Shown here one piece after another: positions 14,054 to 21,310 of a DNA stretch of 21,310 nt (position 1 is its first letter; each line of letters starts with the position of its first letter). The notes beneath the pieces were generated by a model. That model searched no databases. It saw only the letters and a program-made list of their open reading frames with translations, and was not told the DNA's origin. The DNA is from Bugula neritina. Its lineage: Eukaryota > Bryozoa > Gymnolaemata > Cheilostomatida > Bugulidae. The stretch spans positions 64,001-85,310 of the forward strand of contig CAXIUT010000124.1 of assembly GCA_964035545.1 (NCBI GenBank), in the 5' to 3' direction. Made by a program: the position numbers and the translations under genes.

Positions 14054-14799
14054 CAATGTAAAATGGTCTGATTATGTTGATTATATATCTACTATGTTTG
14101 CCTAGTTTGTATTATTCTAGCTTTTCTTACTTTAGATATTTTGGCTTTTTTTTCTAAATAAGATTAAATATACTCATAGCTTGTTATTAGTCTTAAAATT
14201 TACTAGTATAGCTATCTTGTTTCCCCTTTTAAAGCTTGTTTGTTTTGTCTTGTAGGTTTCCATTCAGCGAACTAAAGAACCAACTTCATAATATCTTTCT
14301 AATTTATAAAATACCTTCATAAATTGGTAGATTCTGTGCTGCTTCTAGAAAATAAGTCAAAGCAGCAGGTTTTAAATTTCTCATTCTTCTAGTACTATCT
14401 TTGTATCCAAAATGTTTATCCATTCTTCTCAATGATCTTCTCACAGTCGAATAAAAGTGATTTTTTACAGAATTGTCTGTTCTTCCTGAAAGCAACTGAG
14501 CGATTTCTTTCCATTTATTTCCAAGTCGAGAGTGTGCTTAAAATAAATCTGCTTCTTCTTGAAGATTCCAAGGTGCTTTAGTGATATTTGGTGATAGTTG
14601 ATTATACCATCTTGGTTATAAGATTGATACCTTTATCGAATTTGTTTAGAAGTTCTATTGGTAGATAAAGAATTTTTGACTTCGCTAGCAATAGTGGTCC
14701 ATTGGTTGTTTCCATATTTTTGGATCAAGGCAAGGATGACTGTATCTTCCTAGATTCACTTATGAGTACCTATGGAGTCCATAATTTTCGATTTGCCAT
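14053..14799 (-). CDS. MYB-type DNA-binding protein, two repeats
   Basis: Minus strand, ATG 14799 to TGA 14055-14053, 228 residues after removing three introns of exactly 20 nt (14750-14769, 14611-14630, 14295-14314). Two MYB/SANT repeats fill about residues 5-105. The first begins [20 protein letters not shown] and ends [13 protein letters not shown]; the second begins [20 protein letters not shown] and ends [20 protein letters not shown]. The spaced Trp residues and the RTDNxVKNxFYS recognition helix are typical of R2R3 MYB transcription regulators, so a nuclear DNA-binding role is expected. The C-terminal half is helical and basic with no known motif. Without intron 3 the protein would end early at TGA 14288-14286; splicing adds about 80 well-formed residues. 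Divergent from the gene at 14953 across a 153-base spacer that must hold both promoters. Confidence 0.9.
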
Positions 14800-14952
14800 T
14801 TCTTGTTTTATAAACGACTGTTAAGATATCAACGAGTATCACATCTATCATAATCATAAAATTTACAAATAAGAAAACTATTTCTTTAATATCAATTAAA
14901 AAAAGCAACTTATTTAGTTCTTAATATCCCCGTTAAAATTTAATAGTAAATA

Positions 14953-15636
14953 ATGAAGGTTTATTCCAGTGCTCGCAATCAAAGAAAATCAATTATCCTT
15001 AATTAATCGCTTAAAGCTAACTTAGAATCTCTTGCTCTTATGTTCAAAAATCAAAACTCTCAAACCTTATCTCTCACCCCATCTATTCAATCTCTTGATG
15101 CATAATCATAGGCATTAAGTCTGGCCCGATAATTTGTCGGAGCTTTAAATGACCCATATCGAGCTATGCTTATTTATCCTCTTATCTTAGATACACACTT
15201 TACATACCCCACTGATCTTCTCTTTAATCAAACCACATTCTCATCAGAACTTCATCCTCTTCTGAGTCTCTATCTTCATAAAGCATCCGGCTATGAGCAA
15301 CTAGAAAGGAATGGAAGACGAATTATCGATGTTTTTTATCACTATATTGCTATAGAAGCACCAGAGGTTATCGATGAATGGTTGAATAGAAATTAAAATA
15401 AATCTTTAGGATAATGGTTCTTTAGTTAATGCATTGCTGGATTTTTTCAACTGATCTATAAAGATAAAAAAGATTTCACTGTTTTTATCACCCATTTCCT
15501 TAGATAAGGAATCGCATATTTATTATTGGCTGGAGTAAATGCCTTGAAAAATACTGGACCTCCCTAAGTTGATGAAATAGTAATATAAAGAGTCAGACTT
15601 TCATTTGTACTAAAATATAAATTGGAATATCATTGA
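14953..15636 (+). CDS. Conserved-looking protein of unknown function
   Basis: Single exon, ATG 14953 to TGA 15634-15636, 227 residues. GC content is visibly higher than in neighbouring genes. The N-terminal 45 residues are Ser/Leu/Gln-rich. The rest looks like a compact all-helical domain with many buried aromatic and Leu residues (DPYRAMLIYPLILDTHFTYP, RIIDVFYHYIAIEAPEVIDE, FFSECIAGFFQLIYKD, FITHFLREGIAYLLLAGVNA). There is no signal peptide or catalytic motif and I do not recognise the family. The following gene starts 45 bases downstream on the same strand. Confidence 0.75.
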
Positions 15637-15680
15637 TTCATCGTATTTATTTTGAGTTATCAATCAATTAATAAATATTA

Positions 15681-16580
15681 ATGAGTATTGAAGATTAATT
15701 TGAGTCCCAGTTGGAAGGAGTTATTTCGAGAGTACATCAGTTTCTTTCAAGCAATTTTACTCTTATCTCTTAAACTCGAGACCTCAATTCGAACTAAAAC
15801 TCACTTCTACTCGAACTTGATAAAAATTCACCAAAATATCGGCAATTAGCAGGAGCTTTAGCAATCGAATCCTACACTCAATATATAGTTCAACTTCTAT
15901 CAGGTTGCTAGCCTTTACTAGAAATCACTGCTTTAATATTTCAAAATCTTTAAGAAGCAAGATCATTTGCTGCTTAAATCTAAACACAAGAATTATCTAA
16001 CATGCTTTAGTAAACATGGCTTAATCTTGGTAAATTATCAGAAGTAACTCATAAACTGTTTCCAAGAAGTCCAATGGTTGCTATCCACAGAAAATATATC
16101 GAATAATCTGGAAGTGATCCTTCTGATACCATTTACGGACGTCTCTATGAATAAAATTTGGAGTTAAAAAGCAAACTTTAACAAAATGACAGACATTTGC
16201 TTGATTTAGAACTTAAACTAACTAAATTACTACAATAACATGACGGATGTGATGGAACTGTTAACTCTTCTTTGAAATTTTTATAAATAAGAGAACAACT
16301 ATCAATTAAAAATGAAGAAATTGAAAGAATGAACGAATAATTTGCAACCTAAATTTAAAAATATAACACTGTATACGAAGCAATGAAAAGATAAATATAA
16401 GATCTAAAAGATTTCAAAGAGGCAGATTTAGTAGAGTTAGTTGAAAGACTATAAACTGAGATAGTGAAGCTAAGAGAAGAAAAGGAAAGAGATGAATCAA
16501 TTATTCGAGAACTTCGAGAAAGAGGAACATTTACATCCCCACATAAAAAACCAATTTCATACTCTAGAGTTTACTATTGA
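15681..16580 (+). CDS. Helical and coiled-coil protein of unknown function
   Basis: Single exon, ATG 15681 to TGA 16578-16580, 299 residues. An acidic N-terminus (MSIEDEFESQLEGVISRVHQ) leads into a helical region to about residue 150 (LAGALAIESYTQYIVQLLSG). A Glu/Lys/Leu-rich coiled coil follows from about residue 155 to 285 (LYEENLELKSKLEQ, IVKLREEKERDESIIRELRE), and a short Ser/Tyr tail closes the protein. No enzyme motif. It could be a cytoskeletal or tethering factor, but nothing in the sequence decides this. The NMD3 gene starts 57 bases downstream. Confidence 0.75.
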
Positions 16581-16636
16581 CCTGATTATATCGCACAATT
16601 GATATTATTATTATCTATTATTATTCTTTGTCTAGA

Positions 16637-17995
16637 ATGATTGTTGACAAGTAGTCAAAACCATCACATAAATTGACCATCCTTTGCCCTCTCTGCGGAA
16701 TAAAATTCACTCCTGTTGATACCAACAATATCTGTCAATCTTGTACCCTTGCTTCAATCTAATAAGAAAAAATACTTACTCCAACAACAGAACAGCTCTT
16801 TTGCAGCTACTGCTAAAGATACTAAAGACCACCTTGGGTTAATTGTTAAAGAGAAAGTCCATAATTGCTTGGAATTTTATTAAAAAAAATAAAAGGATTA
16901 GCAAAGCTATAAATAAAGTCAGCCAAATTTGTTTGGACATAACCTCACAGCAAAAGAATTAAAATAAAGATATAATTTATCAGAAATATTAACTAAACAA
17001 TAAAAGTTCAACAAACTTAAATAGTTGAGTTTATTTAGAGATACACTCAATGCAATGACTGCAAAAAACAATTTACTCCTCATGATTGGGGAACTCTCAT
17101 TCAAATCAGACAACATTCTAATCGAAAAAGAACCCTCTAAGCTTTATAACAAAATTTACTGAGACAAAAATGGATCAGTAAAGCATTGAAAGTATAAACT
17201 GTCGAAGGAGGTTTCGATTTACACTACAAAAATGAGCATGAAGCAAGTACTTGTATATCATATATAAAAAATCACGTTCCAGCAACCTATAAATCAAGTA
17301 GTCAAATGATATCTCATAATGAAAAAGATAATACAAGCCATGTCAAAACAACTCATGTTTTTGTAATACCTAATATCAACAAAGATGATCTCCTACTTAT
17401 GCATCCTAAATATTGTAAACAACTGGGAAACTGTTCACCTCTTCTGTTGTGTATCAAAGTCAGCTCGCAACTTTATTTCCTTGATCCCACCTGCAATAGA
17501 AAATTAACTATCAGTCCTTTTGATTTCTTTAGTCTCTTACCCTATGCTGATATCTACAACTTCCAACATTTTGGAAGGAAGTTTATCATTCTGGATAATT
17601 AAGGAATCAGGAATTAATAAAGTCATAATACAGTTGCGACTTGGGGAATTGTCTTAACTAGATAAGAATAAATGAAATAATAATTTGTACGTAGCCACTT
17701 TAATTGCTAGTAAGGTCAATAAGTTCAAGGCTATAGTTTAGAAGAGTGGTCATATATCAAAAATATGCCAAATTATTTGTTAGTTAAAAAAATAAGAACC
17801 TAAGAATAGTTGGCAAAGAAAAAGATGAATAAAGATAAAAAAAAGAAAGAACAAAGAAATTAAAAGAAATAGTAAAAATAGAAATAAAGTAAAGAAGTAT
17901 CAGTTTCTAATATACCTAAATCTGAGTAATTCTAAAAATAAAAGCCATAAGATGAAGAATGGTTCGACCTTGAAGAAGATTAAGATGATCTTTGA
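16637..17995 (+). CDS. NMD3: NMD3, 60S ribosomal export adaptor
   Basis: Single exon, 452 residues. NMD3 binds the joining face of the nascent 60S subunit and links it to exportin CRM1 for nuclear export. The N-terminal zinc-binding part shows CPLCGIKF, NICQSC, FCSYCERYERPPWVNC and a further pair QCNDCKKQF. Family signatures follow: ELLGILLKKIKGLAKLEI, KFVWTEPHSKRIKIKI, SYIKNHVPATYKSSSQMISH, DNTSHVKTTHVFVIP, LGNCSPLLLCIKV and LYFLDPTCNRKLTISPFDFF. The conserved Glu in CERY (16814-16816) and TEPHS (16940-16942) is TAA, firm support for UAR = Glu. The C-terminal 80 residues are extremely Lys/Glu-rich and end in an acidic patch (DEEWFDLEEDEDDL), in the position where NMD3 carries its shuttling signals. 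Convergent with the CDPK gene, 64 bases between stops. Confidence 0.95.
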
Positions 17996-18059
17996 TTCGC
18001 TATATATCCTTTTTTTAATAATTATTTATCATTGAATTAAATATAAGTAATTTAGACTA

Positions 18060-19628
18060 TCAATTCTATTTTTTACCTTTTTTCTAATAATAATCAAAAG
18101 GTAAAGTCAAAGATTCTGGAATACCATTTACTTTACAATAATAACTATTTAACTAATCAAACTATATAGTTTTTGACCTATCAACATCAATATAATTAAA
18201 TATAGACACAATTTCTTCTTCAGTAAAAGATGTATTCAACCTCTTCATAATTCTCTCAAATTCAGTAATAGTCAATTATCCACTTCTATCAGTATCATAG
18301 GCATTGTATGTAGCATATAAAGATAAATTTTTATTAGTTAAAATTTTGTATAATTTAACAAAACACTTTTTAACCTTTATTTATAAATCTGAAGCCATTG
18401 TGTTCTTTTATTAGCTGCCAACTGAAGGAAATTGCTTCATAAATTTTTAATTTTATTCTTAGTTATTTTTATTAAAAGATATTCTGTGCTTTAACATTTC
18501 TTAAGAAAGTTCTTACATTGAAATTGATCCATCAGCATTCACATCCATCTTTTAGAAAAAAAAATTGACTTATTTTTTTGTTATTTTAGGATGAATATGC
18601 TTTAAAAATAGAGAAAATTCATCATAGTTTAGTTCTTTTTGATTTTTGAAACCTAAACCATCAATCAGTCTATATAAATCTATATTTCTAGAGTTAATTT
18701 GAAATCTTAACTATCCCATTACTCTTTTCAACTGATCTTAAAAATGTTTATTCTATAAAGCATATTGTTCAAAATATCCATCAAAAATAGGATGCAAAAA
18801 GACCTAATCCCATGATATCCTAGAATTTTAATCTAACTTTAATGTTTTTTCAATAAAATCTTTACTTTCAGGTCTTAAACTAGGATCAATAACCAACTAT
18901 TTTTTAGATATATTGTTAATAAGTTCATATTCAGTACTAGCAGTCCAAGGAGTTCTACCATGAATCATCTCATAAAAAATAAAACCAATCGCCCAAATAT
19001 CACACTTAGAAGTATACGGCTAAGATTTAAGTATTTAAAGAGGCCAGTAGAGAGGAGTCCCTACTGCTGAGGCATTTTTTATTCTTTTAGTTACATTCTT
19101 TTTCGCAAAACCAAAATCTCCAATTTTAATACTTCCCTTACTCATCAACAAATTAGCTGGTTTAATATCTCTAAGTGTATAAGATGGTACCGATGCACGA
19201 TTCCCTATTTAGTTAGAACAAGAAATCCACTACAAATTTGTTTAAGAAAGAGAATAGCTTATTCTTCACTGATTTTATGTTTAATTTTAAGATATTTTTA
19301 AAGATCAGAGTCACATATTTCTTGAATTATATAATAATTGTTGCTACTTTCCATCACGTCCATCACCTTAACTATGTTATCTGATTTAAGCATCTGCATT
19401 ATCTGAATCTAAGAAAATAAAGCTGATTTCAAATAATCATCATGATCAACTATATCTAACAACTATTACTTAACTTTTTCTATATCACCTTTACAGCACA
19501 CTCTTTTTTTGTTCCATCCTGCTCGCCCCGAAAAACCTTCATACACTTACAAGTACACAACCATAAGAACCTCGACCCAAGGTCTCTTTCATATATATCA
19601 AGTAACCATTTATTTTTTTTTGACTCAT
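18060..19628 (-). CDS. Calcium-dependent protein kinase with C-terminal EF-hands
   Basis: Minus strand, ATG 19628 to TGA 18062-18060, 502 residues after removing three introns of exactly 20 nt (19537-19556, 19450-19469, 19171-19190). Kinase domain (about residues 12-280): LGRGSYGCVFRGEQDGTKKE, CAVKVIEKKL, HRDIKPANLL, GDFGFAKK, GTPLYWPLEIL, CDIWAIGFIFYEMIHGRTPW, IDPSLRPESKDFI. The usual APE of subdomain VIII reads PLE (WPLE), a notable deviation. Downstream are a linker and EF-hand loops DVNADGSISMEE (near residue 341), DTDRSGELTITE (near 424) and DVDRSKTIEFDE (near 460); a fourth, degenerate hand is likely between the first two. The layout is that of CDPK enzymes, activated by calcium without calmodulin. 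Intron 2 could instead be GTGATATAGAAAAAGTTAAG just upstream, but the chosen one keeps AVKVIEKKL. Divergent from the small EF-hand gene across 152 bases. Confidence 0.92.
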
Positions 19629-19780
19629 TCTTATGCTTTTTGAATTATTATAAAACCCTACTTCTAAATAATTAATCAACCACTGAAATAGAATAATAAT
19701 TAATTTGTTCTTTGATTATTAATATTTGATGTAGTTTACGATTATAGTTTTAATATTTTATTAATAGATAAATATCCTAA

Positions 19781-20059
19781 ATGAACACTGAAGAAGTAGT
19801 CGAATATGCTAAAAAATAAATAGCTAAATCTTTTAGAAACTTTGATGCTGATAAGTCTGGAATTCTTTAAAAGAATTAATTCGGTCAACTTATCAAACAA
19901 CTAGCTAAAGCGTTTCATGTTGAGTAGCCTTCCTTTGCAGAAATAGACGCCCTATCAAAGGCTTTAGATGTGAATGGAGATGGCAAAATAACTAGATAAT
20001 AGTTCTAAAAACTAATAGAATAAGTTGTAGAAATCATCAAAGAATCAAAAAGCTAATGA
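19781..20059 (+). CDS. Small two-EF-hand calcium-binding protein
   Basis: Single exon, 92 residues, ATG 19781 to TGA 20057-20059. It is one EF-hand pair: loop 1 DADKSGILEKNE (about residues 24-35) and loop 2 DVNGDGKITREE (about 65-76), each flanked by amphipathic helices. Position 12 of both loops, nearly always Glu in this family, is encoded by TAA (19877-19879) and TAG (20000-20002). It resembles half a calmodulin or a calbindin-like protein and probably senses or buffers calcium in the cytosol; the target is unknown. It sits head-to-head with the CDPK gene, which may be chance or shared control of calcium signalling. Confidence 0.9.
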
Positions 20060-20179
20060 CTTGATCTACATATTAAAATATCTAAATCAGTTAATTAGTT
20101 AAAATTAAGTAAATAATCTTTATTTTGACTTAAACTATTAAGTTAATCTATTTTTAATGGAATAATATAATCAGTAATA

Positions 20180-21141
20180 ATGTAGGCGAATTGTTTAATA
20201 TTTCCATCTCCAAACACCCACTCAGTTCATCAAATCAAAGTAATAACTATTATATCCAGGACAAAGTAGTTCTAATTCCCAGAAATTCATAAATCAATCA
20301 CCACACTCAATACAGTACATTATCATCAAAAGAAAAAGTATATAAAAATGATCCTTTCGGATAGTTCCTCAATTGCCTATCGACCAATATCAACTAAAGA
20401 ACAACTAAAATATAAGAAAAAGGAGTATATGTCTAATAGTACAATACTAGACTACCTGAAAACATCAGTTTTTAGGGAAGTATCTCCATTCAGTAAAAAG
20501 TCGATTTTAATCAATAAATACCTTGTCTTTTTTTACCAGGTTCTAAAGATAAACTTCTGATCTTCTTCCATGCAAATGGCTAGGATATATCTTCAGCATA
20601 CTAATTTCTAAAATTAGTTAACTTAGAAACAAAGTATCCTATTCTAGCAATCTAATATAGAGGCTATAGCATATACTAAGGAACAACAACTCCATAAAAC
20701 ATTCAAACAGATGCAATTAGAGTCATTTAATTTCTAGAAATGAATAAATTTCCAACTCAAGATATCATTTTGTTTGGTAGATCTATTGGTTGTGCCATTG
20801 CTTTATCATTAACTAAAAAATATTCAATATATAGTTTAGTATTGCTAAGTCCATTTACTTCATTGAAAAAAATAGCTTCAGATCTTTACTGTAATTGTGC
20901 AGGATCACTTCTAAAATAATCATTTGATAATTAATAAATATGTAAGAATCTATAATGTCCATTATTGATTATTCATGGTGCACAAGATAATTTAGTACCT
21001 TTCTAGCATTCAATAGAATTGATATCAAATTGTCAGGCTTATAGTAGACTAAAGATAGTCTAGAATATGACTCATACCAAATTTAATTTCAAAACAGATT
21101 TTATCAGACATCTATCTCGATTTTTAATAGATATTGAATGA
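20180..21141 (+). CDS. Alpha/beta hydrolase (ABHD13/ABHD17-like)
   Basis: Two exons (20180-20239, 20260-21141) around a 20-nt intron at 20240-20259, 313 residues. The fold signature is clear: KDKLLIFFHANGED (oxyanion His/Asn loop), IEYRGYSIYEG, nucleophile elbow FGRSIGCAIAL (Ser near residue 195), LVLLSPFTSLK, IIHGAQDNLVPF (catalytic Asp near 263) and MTHTKF (His near 292), so the triad is complete. The N-terminus MEANCLIFPSPNTHS resembles the LIFP.P opening of ABHD17-type depalmitoylases, and its early Cys could be lipid-modified, but substrate is inference. It is the last gene of the chromosome: its stop is 65 bases from the telomere. Exon 1 is only 20 codons; other ATGs nearby give frames that soon stop. 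Confidence 0.88.
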
Positions 21142-21206
21142 TTTTTTGAAATTATTTTTAATAAGATATCACAATAGTATATTTCAATATTTAAAAAGAA
21201 TAATAA

Positions 21207-21310
21207 GGGGTTGGGGTTGGGGTTGGGGTTGGGGTTGGGGTTGGGGTTGGGGTTGGGGTTGGGGTTGGGGTTGGGGTTGGGGTTGGGGTTGGGGTTGGGG
21301 TTGGGTTGGG
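21207..21310 (+). repeat. Terminal telomere, 16 x GGGGTT + GGGTTGGG
   Basis: Sixteen perfect GGGGTT units (21207-21302), then GGGTT and GGG at the window edge. The G-rich strand runs 5' to 3' off the right end, as a true chromosome end must. Repeat type matches oligohymenophorean ciliates and the template of the telomerase RNA at 5086-5094. Confidence 0.98.

Noticed and set aside
13890-14177. Minus-strand ORF starting MSIFNLIEKKK with in-frame TGA codons that could be read as Trp
   Set aside because: It overlaps the spliced MYB C-terminus in another frame, and no conserved gene in the window uses TGA as Trp; all conserved Trp codons are TGG.

Overview
The window reads as the right-hand end of a ciliate macronuclear chromosome. 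The sequence is very AT-rich and stops in a terminal run of GGGGTT repeats (21207-21310). Every conserved protein in it is full of in-frame TAA and TAG, with TGA as the only stop. Those TAA/TAG codons fall where the families carry glutamate: kinesin DLAGSE, kinase HRDIKPEN and WMAPE, TTLL EVNTNPCLE, NMD3 FVWTEPHSKR, and position 12 of both loops of an EF-hand protein. The code is therefore UAA/UAG = Glu, the code reported for peritrich ciliates (translation table 30), and not the UAR = Gln code of Tetrahymena and Paramecium. All translations here use UAR = Glu and UGA = stop. Introns are nearly all exactly 20 nt, GT...AG: 16 proposed in seven genes.

Layout. Position 2-898: 3' part of a leucine-rich repeat gene (+). 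1380-1468: internal CCCCAA tract. 1825-2764: second LRR gene with one frameshift (+). 2949-4882: tubulin tyrosine ligase-like enzyme (+). About 5044-5248: a telomerase RNA gene with a CAACCCCAA template, a UGUCA boundary hairpin and a snRNA-type upstream element. 5373-6821: coiled-coil protein (+). 6909-8908: kinesin (+). 9130-10404: protein kinase whose activation segment is replaced by a second CCCCAA tract (+). 10508-10893 and 10890-11471: two overlapping ORFs (+). 11512-13821: RCC1-repeat plus tyrosine-kinase-like protein (-). 14053-14799: two-repeat MYB protein (-). 14953-15636 and 15681-16580: two unrecognised proteins (+). 16637-17995: NMD3 ribosome-export adaptor (+). 18060-19628: calcium-dependent protein kinase (-). 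19781-20059: small EF-hand protein (+). 20180-21141: alpha/beta hydrolase (+), 65 nt before the telomere.

The genes are packed with spacers of about 40-220 nt and change strand in blocks. There is no operon logic, though cilium/cytoskeleton (TTLL, kinesin, coiled coils) and calcium/kinase signalling are well represented. The main discovery is the telomerase RNA gene. Its template matches the repeat that caps this same molecule. The two internal CCCCAA tracts are both oriented like left chromosome ends, so they may be alternative telomere-addition sites collapsed into one contig, or true interstitial telomere insertions. Nothing could be searched or folded computationally; family assignments rest on motifs read by eye.
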